From Bactericera cockerelli (lineage: Eukaryota > Arthropoda > Insecta > Hemiptera > Triozidae): a stretch of 64,000 nt of DNA. Positions 12,501-24,500 of the stretch are shown here, piece after piece (positions within the stretch are counted from its first letter, which is position 1; every line of letters starts with the position of its first letter). The notes below the pieces were generated by a model. That model did not search any database and was not told the DNA's origin. It worked only from the letters and a program-made list of their open reading frames with translations. The stretch covers positions 16,440,564-16,504,563 of the forward strand of contig CM044957.1 of NCBI GenBank assembly GCA_024516035.1, written 5' to 3'. Made by a program: the position numbers and the translations under genes.

Positions 12501-15500
12501 AAAATAACGTCGAAAAACGGTCGAATTCAGGCTCTGTTGAAACATTAAATTAATAAATAAAGTAATTTTCTTATTCAGAACCCAAAAAAGATTCCACCCT
12601 CATCTGGGATGAACAGAAGATTAAAAATAACAAAAGATTAAAAATAATAGAAGATTTAAAATGAGCTGAGCTGCAAGCTGCAATTGGTTAATTTCGTTGG
12701 ACAGTGATGAGTTTTTCCAGAAACCATGGGTTAGAATATTTCTGAGATAACTTTGACACAGAAAGTTAAAAACAAGAGTATGAGTTCAATCAAGCTTGGT
12801 TTCTACATAACGACTTATCCGACGTTTTTTTCAAAATAATTTGCATTCGATGAATCAGTAGTATTCATCTACATAGTTTTTTTTTTAACTTAAATTGTGC
12901 TCCGGAACCGCTTTCGGATTTTTTCAGGGCACTTTTGCACCTAAGGCATTCCGACCACGAAGAAACTCGATCAGAATTTTCCGGTCCGGACAGGATTCGA
13001 ACCCTCCGGGTCAGTAACCAATGCTCGACCACTAAGCCACGGAGGTCCGCTCGTCTGCATAGTTACATTGGTAGGTGGGTAAGGCGGTCAGCAAAATATC
13101 GACTGAGATTTCAATTTTATGAAACGAGGCCACTAAAATAAAATAGGTGCTTCATGTTAGTGGGCTCCTTGCAAACTAGAACCATCATGGGGCTAAGGAT
13201 ATTTGATAAGTTCGTGATTATCCAAAAACTGAATTCGGTATTACTCGTTAGAGAAAACGTGGGTTAAATCGCTATGTGAACACAAGGCTCTATGGATTAT
13301 TATAAGTTTATCAGGTCAAACGCACACAAGTCATTCCATTAATACAAAGGGAAAAATACCTTATAAGTTTATCAAGACTTTTGAAATAGTAGGCCGCGTC
13401 TTGGTACGTGAAATCGCCTCCCATGGTTATGATCACGTTATTCGACGTGTAATATTCGGCCTGGCCTTTCACGTAGCCTAAAAATTCTGTGATCTAAAAA
13501 GGTAAGTAGGTATAATTTAATAAGATAGGTATAATGAAAGGATGAAATATATTTTTTTTATACCAGTGGATTAGATGTTTTGAACTTTAAACTTGATAAT
13601 GTGTTTTTCTAAAAATATTTTTGAATTTAGTTGATACAGAATTAATAAAATTAACAGTAGGTCAATGTAATTTAATCACATTTCTAATGATGCGTTATCA
13701 CTATATTTTGTTCATTAATAATAGTATTAGTGTTATCATTAATGAACACAAATTATGAATATTTCTCATCATAGCTCATCATGTCATGAACTTTCACAAC
13801 CTTTTGATTACGTTATCAGAAATTTCATGAAAATAGTTCATAATTTTACTATGATAAAGGAAAAAAGATAGGTAGTACCTATGTAAACAGTAACTGACAT
13901 GGGGAACTAGGTTTGTTGTACATATTTTATCTGTAGTGGCTTTGCCAAAGACATCTTCATGGAGGCGTACTGGTGACGGCATTGAGCCATATCTTATTTT
14001 GGCCTCCAAATAAGCAACCAGGGCGTCATTCTAAAAAGCACTGTCACTCTCAAAATCTCGCCTTCAACTATCAACTTGCGTTTAAATAACGCATTCTCTG
14101 AATGCATTATTTAACGAGTTTTGACGATTGAAAGGGAGATTTGGGGGCTTTTGAGAGTGAAAGTGCTTTTAGGAACGATGTCCAAGTAAAAGGAAAATGA
14201 GATGCGATGTTTCAATATCTACAGAGCACTTCAGGTGAAGGCGTGAGTCTTATCCATGTCGAATCAAGTCTGATACCTAGTTTTCTACGATGACAGATGC
14301 TTACCTTGTCTTTGATATTATACTCTGGACTTTCCTCATCGTCCACCAGGGGCGCTTCACCGCAGAGAATATCAAAACAGAAGCCGTTAGGTGCGCTGTA
14401 AGTGTTGTAGAGCGCATGCGTGAAAATGTTTCCTTTCGTTCCTATAAAGACAGTGGGTAGAAGAAATAATTTTAAAGAACATGGATATAACTAAGGGTTA
14501 ATTTCAAAAGACTGTCCAAATGATCGGTAGGAAAGTCAACTTTTTTAATGTGACTTTTTAAAGGACATACTATTTCATTCTTAGTGCATTCAAATTGGCC
14601 TATGAAAAAATAGTTTATAAGGTACTTAGAATGAACATGAACAAGTTCACGTTTTTTTTCAGGACAAAATAGGTAGGTACTTAGTTTATACCATGCTAAA
14701 CTATATTAGGTTAGGTTAGAATAGTTCACATCAAGTTCTTTGAAGCCAATTTAATATACCTAATTACATATCATAAAAAAAAAACGGTTATGTACTTTGA
14801 GGCCACCATTATTATTTACATTTTTCAACAAAGATTTACAGTTAGGTCATTTGATTAATGAAAAAAGTCTCAGAACTCTAGGAAAAACACTCATCATATT
14901 TTCCTGACAAAGTACGTTCAATAAGATTTTCATGTATTATTATTAGGTAGTTTTGGAAAGTAACATAATTATTATTATTTATTAGTTAATTTCAGTGATT
15001 CATGAATTTCCCAGCGCACTGACTCACCTATACTGTCGCTCCCTTGCCAAATCATCTCCATCTGTCTGGTGTCCAGACGATGTCGCTTATCCTGGTAGTC
15101 CTGTCGTCCGAACATGAAACCATCGTACCCCATCTGACTGAAGAGGGAGGCCTGTTCTCGCGAATGACCGAAAGGGTCAATCTGCCACCCAACTCGGGGG
15201 CGACCACAATGACCGAAAGTGTCGTTGAGCTTTCTGTTGATCAAAAATGGGTTACATGTTACATGATTATTGCAAGACTTAGAAAATTTAACTATCATTG
15301 ATTTACTTTCACTGTGAATGTATCGGTGGTAACTGTAAAAAATAGGGAGATTAGGAGATTATGAGAGTGGAAAGTGTTTCTGCCACATAGTACTGGTCTC
15401 CGAAAAGTTCGAGATATCCAAAAATGGTTGAAGTAAACCCCCATTATTTTTGGATTTTTAAAATAAAAAGAAACCCTGGGGATAAGAAACACTACTAAAA

Positions 15501-18500
15501 GTTTCGTGCTGCGTCCTCTAAACCAGCGGTCGGCAACCTTTTGAACTACGCGGACCCCTAGCTTATCTCGAAATTTTTTAAGGGACCCCACATTACAAAA
15601 GCGGGGGAGGGGGGGGGTAGTTGGGGGGAAGTAGGGTACTTCGGACTATTTATGATTCGAGCTCATGAGCTATTTTTCTTCTTCTTTCTTTAAATCCTGA
15701 AATGGCTTCGCGGACCCCCGGGGGTCCGCGGACCCCAGGTTGCCGACCGCTGCTCTAAACAAATACAAACACACAAATGAATCATTTTATTATTATAAAA
15801 TAACTCGGTCAAGTCAAAGCTCTGCTTTATTCGCAGATAATTGAGCTCGCTCAACTTGTCAATCAAACAGAGGAATTTCTAGTCCGAACTAGGTCTGAAA
15901 ATTGTGCACGTCTATAAATAAAAGGGAAGACCGCTTGGATCAGTGGATGACTTGTGACTCGAGTTGAAAATTAAAGTATGTCAGTCAGAGATTGTATGCC
16001 CGGACCAAATTAGGGGGCAGGGAGGGGTCTTCTCTCAAGGGGTTCAATTAAAACTTCGGTTAAATATTAACCTAATAGGTTAATATTTGTTGACTTCTAA
16101 TCTGTAATCATTTCAAATCCCAGCGAGGACAATAATTTCCGACAGGAAGTATGCCTTACGTGACCCTGATTAAAGGTTACCTACAACTTGTAGCAATAAA
16201 ATTTGGTATAAAAAGATATTATTTTTATACCTAATTTGTTACGGAAAAAATCTTCATTTTGATTTTTAACAATACGAGTATTGAGTATTCATGTAGGTAA
16301 TATTTACAGGAGAAAAGATGAAATAATTAAAATAAAATAAAGAGTACCTAGTAATCTGGAAGAATTGAAAACATAAGATATTAATTACTTTCTCTGTCAC
16401 TAAACCATAAAGTTAAAACTGTAGCATCGACCCTGCCTCCGGCAAGAATCAAGATCAATTGAAACAATAGTGGAAGTTAGTAGTAACCTACCTCAATATT
16501 ATTCAGGATACCTGTCTGGAACTAGCAGTCACTGTGTCAAGTGCATATCATTCAGGATCCAAATGGAACTTGCAGTGGAGTGACATTACGCACTTGACCC
16601 ACCGACCAGTGGCGACGCGTGACAATCAGTTCCAGTTCACTAATCTCTTTTCTCTTCTATGTCGTGATGAGATATACCTATTAGTTGAAAGCCTCTCGAT
16701 GCAAGAAAAAAAAATCTTTGAAAGAGAGAATGATTTCAGAAGAGCGTTGAGCGTATTATCAAATACACATTGAAGATAGTATAGTACCTATATTTTACAA
16801 ACAAAAACATCCATAGGACTACTTAATGTGAACAAAATCTTACAAAGAGTTTCATCTGAACCGTACGAATATTCTAAAAACGTGAAAAAGCAGCTACATA
16901 GCAGACATGTTAATAAATTTGATTGAGTTAATTAATCATATTTATCATCTTACTATCGGACCCATGGGCTCAATATTAAACGCGAAATTAATACACATTT
17001 AGAATCAATATCATCATTGGTCGTCTGAATTTGAAGAGTTTTCTGACGCTTCTCCAACTTTGATGAATTTTGTTTACCTGAAGTATGTGCTGTATTTTGT
17101 TTGGCTCTTTATTCCACCCAAAGTCATCAGATTGTAGGTACAATTTATTCGCCACTAGTCTCTAATCAAATCAATAGATTGTCTTGAACTTGGTCCACGA
17201 CACTGGCATTATTATTACAAGCATTGTTTTTTACGACCATTATTGTTATTATTGTGGTTATTATTCATGTGACCCGCAGACCTGAATGTCTTGAGCATTT
17301 CAACTATGTGATATAACAAGCCAGTAACCTTTAATGGCCCATTGTTTTTTCTGCACTCAAAGATAATATTTATGTTTTACTTATAAGAACTTTGTCAAGC
17401 CCGGTGGTATTCCTGCAGATTTTTTTGGGTGAACAATTACTGAATATGTATCATATTTGTTTATGTTTTACTCAAAGATAATATTTATGTTTTACTTATA
17501 AGAACTTTGTCAAGCCCGGTGGTATTCCTACACATTTTTTTTGGGTGAACAATTACTGAATATGTATCATATTTGTTTTCATAAAGTTGACTAAACATAT
17601 CTATTTACTACCTGCAAATAGCCAGCCTCCGTGGCGTAACGGTTGTGGCTACTGCCCGTAGTCCAGAGATCCTGAGTTCGATTTCCGGTTGGAGCAGACT
17701 TTTCGCACAGAAAATTCTGTTCCCTCCGAACATGTGAGGCTGGCAATTCCGGCCCTACCCAGGCTGGGTGAGGTTAATGTGGGTAGCTGGTACGATTCCC
17801 AGCGAATGGAGGGTAATTCCCCCGTCCTGTCTACCTCAAGTCAGGACGTTAAAACCAAATAGAATCAATGGACATGAAAGGAGCCTAGACATCGGATCTG
17901 GGCGTCAATATAATCCTCTCACCACCGTGATTTAAGTATCAATACCTATCTCACGGACACGGAATTATTATTATTACCTGCAAATACATTGATACTAATG
18001 TGTAGGTTCTCGCTCTTCTTTACAGAAACAAACGAATGCCTGAAACTTGAGATCTGGGGACCTTAGAACGTAATATGGCACTAAAAACTGGACATTAAGA
18101 TTTTAGAATTTTTTTTTATATAAATATTTTAAGGAATGTAATAATTTAAAATAGATTCGTAGGCCCAAATTTCAAAACTCATGAAAATATCTAGCTACAA
18201 AGAAAAACTTCTGATAGTAGTAAGTATAATTGGGTTGAGCCGGTAATATTAGGTAGATCGAAGTTCCGGATTTGGGGACACCAAGTCTTCCTTCACCACT
18301 CTAGACGTTGCTTAACTTCAGTGGTGTCACGATAGCTGATGTAAGAGTATTCGCCTTATTATGGATGAGATCTAAACATCTTCTGTTCAAAAGCCCAAAA
18401 AGACGGCTACTTGTTTTTCATCCCTAGACGAAGTGAGACAATCAGCTGGTTACTTCAGAGAACAGATCTGTGTCGCATGTCAACGAGGAGTATCTAGTTC

Positions 18501-21500
18501 AAGATCCTACTGGTCATCTCACTGCCTAGCCTTAGCCGTCCTGGTTCGGAATCTAATGATCCATATCGCGAGAGCTTCCACTAAACAATGGAGGAGATAA
18601 AATAAAAAAAGTTAAAAAGTTAAAGTAAGAATTATTTGTGCTTAAGTAAGAGCCCAATTACAATTTTTGTGGGTAGCACAGCATTAATAAGAACCTCCTT
18701 TACCAATTCAGACGCGGTGACTACTTGAGAAAATAATAATACTAGACCAGCATGTAGGTAATGGTGGTAAACACACAATCTCAGCAAAAAATCTACTATT
18801 ATGAAGGGTATTTTTGTCAAAAAGAGAGTTTAAACTACCTGTAAGGATCAAAGTAACATCCCTGTGATACAAGGCGCTAAGGACAGAGAACCTTAAAGTA
18901 AAGACCAGTCGATACGATAAGCACAAAATTGTACTAAGGGCCTAATCCATTGAGAAAAAAAACATATAAAACCGCCATGTCGCCGCGGGTGAATAAGAAC
19001 TGTAAGTAATATACCATAGTAATTTATAATGGTTCAGTAGGTATGCCAAAATTTCACTTCAATTAACATTTATAATCCTGTATTACTCACAAAATTCTCA
19101 AGAAGATCTCGCTATGTCACAAGAAATTCATACAGTAATTATTGTGCATGAGATTGAATGTTCTCTTAATGTCTACAATTCTTTGTCGTTGTTCTGATTG
19201 TACTGGACTAGTTTTCTGCTGGAATTGCAAGAATTATTAGGAATGTTAAGATTGTTTTGTCTGAAAGAAAAAGTGTTCAGCATTCATTCTGCAAGAAGAA
19301 ACAAAATGATCAAGATTTCTCTCTTTTTTCCCTTCTTGTATATTTGTTTAATCTTTTTGTTTTTCTTTATATTTCATTGTGTTCTACTGTATATATTTTT
19401 TGTTCTACCTAATAAAGATTAAAAAAAAAAAAAAATGTTCAGTCACATACCTGAGGCCCCAGGAGAACTGGTCAATGGTGGATGTGTAGTGCACGACCGC
19501 CTCGTCATTCATGGACCAGGCCCCTCCGATGAACTCCAGGCGTCCCTGGTTCACCAAATCCTTCACCTGCTTCTGCACCAGCTGGCTCTGTTTGGTCCAC
19601 CACTTCCAGAAGAACGCCGTCTCGACATAGATGAACCTAGAGGAGGGAGGGATTCGTAAACCTTCATTAAGGGCCGACTTATGAAACATCAGGATTACTA
19701 AATCTTGGTGGACACTATCCCTTAATTTTCACCTTGACAACAACTGCAGAGGTCATAATTATGCCGGGCTTTGTATCTGTGTATTAACTATTTGGCGTAA
19801 CAGGGCTGTAGCCAGCCTTCGTGACGGAAAATTTGGTTTTAAAATACCTATCGGTCAGCTGATAAAATCTAAGGGTCGGCTTGGATTTAATAATCCTTTT
19901 TCATAATACAGCCTTAAGGATAAATAAAATATTTCTCCCTCAATCAGATGAAATTATACTACCCAGTCTTCCCTCTTCAAATTCGGGATAATCAATTTAA
20001 GTCCCCTAAAGCAACAGTCATGAATAGCTTTAATCTGATGGTCTGATGAGAATTGGATGATCTACTAAACTATAAGAACAGATTGGAATGACTTTCACTC
20101 GATACTGAGAGTACCGGACTGTAGGTACTAAAGGAATTAGAAGAAATAATATCAATCAAGAAACTCGAATATGCGAAGCTAAAAGTTGTCTTTCATTATC
20201 TGGCAATCCAGTTCTTCCAATAAAGGAATTGCAAAGATAGACACCAGAAGTCCTACTTGGCTCAGACGACAACACGCCTGTCTTTAAACCTGAAGGTCGC
20301 GGGTTTGACTCATCCTGTCTAGGGAATTTATTAACTTCTATATCCAGGTAATTATACTTACTTTTTCTTAGGATCTGCAATCAGCTCTCGAACCACTGAA
20401 TCCAAAATGAACTGAACTCCTGCTAGCTGAATATTACTTTTGGCTGAAAAAGACAAAATGCAGACGGTATAGATGGATTTTCTTTAAAATTAAAAACTCT
20501 GACCTATTACCATATAATAAAACTCATAAAGAAACACTGCTATGATGTTGCTCAGTACTAGCGTAGACCTATTGTAGGATTGAATTTTATAGATTCACCA
20601 AGAAAAACGGTGAGTATTAAATTATGTCCGAGAAAGGAATTTACTTGTAATTTGATTTTCACAAGGTACAGTAATCGTTGAGACATTTTGTTATTTATTT
20701 TTTTATCACTCAAAGGCCACTACACTCAAGCTGCCGAAAGGATTACTTACTTCCATAGTAGTACTGATCCACAGTTTTCAGCCAGCCAACGTCATCGTGA
20801 GTGTGAGGAATGATGTGCACATTCAGGACGTTATCTTTGGGCACAGGACATGACTGCAAAAGACGAAACCAATAATAAGCATTATTAATATTTCCAAATC
20901 GATATTAAAATAAAGATACTTATCTTTACAGCCTTTATCATACTCGTCCTATTTTCTAGCCCTGAAACAACAGCTACTTTAGATTCTACTAGTCTGTGTT
21001 GTGGCCATCCCGTAGTGTACCTCCTTCTGATGGGCGAGAAGTGACAGTTACTTCATTTTTAGGTGCTGGTTTAACGCGAGCATTGAAAGGTATGAGGTGT
21101 CCTTTAAAAATATCTGTAATCTATTTATGATTACAAATTTTTATCGGTCCTGGTATTGAAACCTTCCTTATGGTTAACGAGGATCTTACAACTGAGCTAA
21201 TTGTGCGCTTAATAATTTACTTTTATAATTTGATGGTTACCACACCACCGATGGAACATGCCTCCCAACACATTTCACTCAACTCGGGTCTAAGCGCAGG
21301 CCCAACGCCACTAGTGATATGAATATCATACAAGAAATAATAATCCACAGTGACGGTAATCTACCTTGATAAAATTTGACATGTCCGGAACTCAGAACAT
21401 GAAATTTCATGTTACAAGCTACCTTAACAACTGAGCTTTTCAAAGTCGGCTTATTTTCAAAATGTGTTACAAGGACGAGTAACATTACAAGGTCTGCTTT

Positions 21501-24500
21501 TTTTTAATTTTTCTTCGGTTGTTTTGGTGATGTCTTGCAAGATAAGACGAAACATGTCAATGGGGTATCAATGTATGTTTTATATGAACTAGTTGAAAAC
21601 CTATAGTTCATAAAACCTGCGAGGCCCACGTATAAAATCAACGAATTACTGAAGAGATGTGGAAACACTTTCTCCGCATGCAAGAAATGCATCCTGTCCT
21701 CTGTCCAGCCTAATAGAGGCTAAGTCAATACCAACAGACAGTCAAATGATAATTTCATAAGAAGATAAACGTATCTAATTATTAAAACAAACAACTCATG
21801 CGGGCATGGTTCATGCACTAAGCCTTCTTACACAAAGAAAAGGGAAAACGGTTAAATATAATTCCATTACAGGAACAAAGTTTTTTATTTATGTGTTAAC
21901 AAATAAAACTTCCTAATAGGTCCATATACAACGTACAATAATTATACATACTCGTAGATGAATGCAGTGTACAACACACAAATACCTTGAAACTTTCACA
22001 CCTTAAACACAACTCGGGTTTTAAGTTATTTCCTTTGTCAATGTATTTAGCTGAAGTTCTTATTCTCGGGCCGAGCTATTATTGTGTCCGGACAAAATGA
22101 TTATTCAAATAGATTTAACTTACATACGTCCACAGAAATGTACGTATACAGCGGGGACATCACTTTCTAACTCCTCTCTGAGACCGAGCACTTTTACCAA
22201 ACTATTGTGTCCAAAACTGTCCCGATGAAAGGACGCTTAAATTTGTCTCATTCAAATTGGTTCCATCATCACCTAATTTGGACAGTATGGAGGCGTTAGG
22301 ATGGTCAACGGGTTCGTCTATTTACATAACAGTTTTCAAAGCATGAATTTGACCTATCAGTTTATGAGATATATCTATGAATTGAAAGTGAGTGTATCTC
22401 TCTGTTAGTGATATTGAGATCCTGGTTTTGTGTATGCTTCTTTTATTCACTTAACCTGAAAAGGTAATTTAATTTTCCTTTAATGTTTTTCTTTTTGTTT
22501 AAAATTCAACAAGTTTATTACTCTGTAAAAAAAAACCAGTAAAATACCTATCTACATTGTTTAGATTTAGACTTTTGGGATAACGGGACTTTTTAGTCCA
22601 AATCGAGTAGTATGAAGAGATCTACTTCCGAAATGGTTAGAAGTAATAATGTAGTTCTTTCAATGATTCTTCCAATGAGAAACCTTGATCAAAGGATTTA
22701 TAATTTCAAGTAAAATATGAGTACAGTCAAATATGAGTGATAATTTCTATAACATACAAGTATAGGTATAAAACTATCTGCAGCTAAGCTATGTACATTG
22801 TACAATGTACAAGGTATGTACGCAATTCAGGTTTCAATAAAGCTCAAAATTTCTAATCCACAAAAAACTAACTGATTTACGACCAAAAAAAGAGAGAGTA
22901 GGTAAATGTAAGTATCATTAACGAGACTTAAAATACGAAATTAATAATTGGGTAGTCAACCTGAATATGCCAAGAGCGTTTAGTACCGAATCATAGTCAC
23001 TGGAGTTAATGATCCTTATGATAGCTCAGTTTTGATTGACATGTGTGTGTCCAAAAAAAGAGACATTCAAATTTGATGTCGCTTGTGCTATTCAAGTTAT
23101 GCAGATATAAAAAACACAGATGTGTTTTGAGGAAAGTAAACGTTCTATTCCAGAATTTCAAGTGCCCTTGACACTGTTCGGAGCAAGTGACTGAAAAGTG
23201 TGGCTGGTTGTCAAGAGGTTTGGGTGTTTCGGTCACAGCAGTTAAAAAATACTTTTATTTATTTATTTTTTAAAAAAATCCCTCGTCTAATATAACTATT
23301 TTACTGATTTGGCTTTATTTACCTAAAGAACAAAATTATGACAAAATACACATATTTTATGGTCATGGCAGTTCAGAGATTGCCAACCCGTAGCTCAACC
23401 TTATTTCTTTCTTTTTTATGGAAATCCATACTAAATAATAATATACCTATTTTTGTAACTCAGTTGCTCAATCGATAAGGCAGCGCGGACTTATAACCGG
23501 AGGTCGGTGGTTCGAGTCCTATGATCAGAAAAGATTTAGTAAAGCAGTTTAGAGTAATGAAATTATAATATTTCATCGTGATTGACACAAATATAATACA
23601 TTATTATATTGATAGCCAGTAGAGCCACGAGTTAGTTCCTCGTGCTTATCTGACCAATTTTTTATCATCAGAAAAACAATAAAATATCAATAAATTATAT
23701 TTATAAAAAAATCTGGTGTAAACATCAAACGACTTTCCTTATCATATTAGGAATGGGAACAGGACCAAAAGCCACTTGTGAGTTAACGCTAACAGTTTGC
23801 TATAAATCGGTGTCAAATTCGTAATCAGCACCTCAAAATCATTGGATTTGATATGTCGCAACCCCCATCTAGGGTGAATAATAAAAAAGTTAGTACAAGC
23901 AGGTCCCCCCCAAAATACCGGTAAATTGGGGCCGGGTTCCAAAAAGTTCAAGATATCAAATGTTGCTCTCTAACTCTAACTTTGTATCTTTTTTGTATAC
24001 CAATTCAAAGAAGCGGCGCTTGCGGCCAATATTTTCGGCACACACACACACACAGTGTACACAGACAGACGGACAGACAGACGCACGGACCAATGGCTGA
24101 AAACAATAGGCTTTCTTGGTATCCTGAGGCTACGATTCGTCCAGAAATGTGAAAAACTGGGTAGGTCAAATTTTCGACGAATACAATACTTTCCTTATTA
24201 TAGGATAAGGAAAGTAAAAAGTAGCTAATTAAAAAGTAGAAAGTAAAAATACAGGCTATATAAAATGAACTATTGTTCTCTAACTTTTTTGTATCTTTAA
24301 GCAATTCAAAGAAGCGGTGCTTGCAGCTAATACTTGCGGCACAAACACAGACAGACAGTCAGACAGACGCACGGACCAATGCCTGAAGACAACTTTTTTG
24401 GTATCCTGAGGCTATGATTCGTCCAGAAATGTGAAAAACTGGGTAGGTCAAATTTTCGACGAATACAATACTTTCCTTACTATAGGATAAGCTGTAAGTC

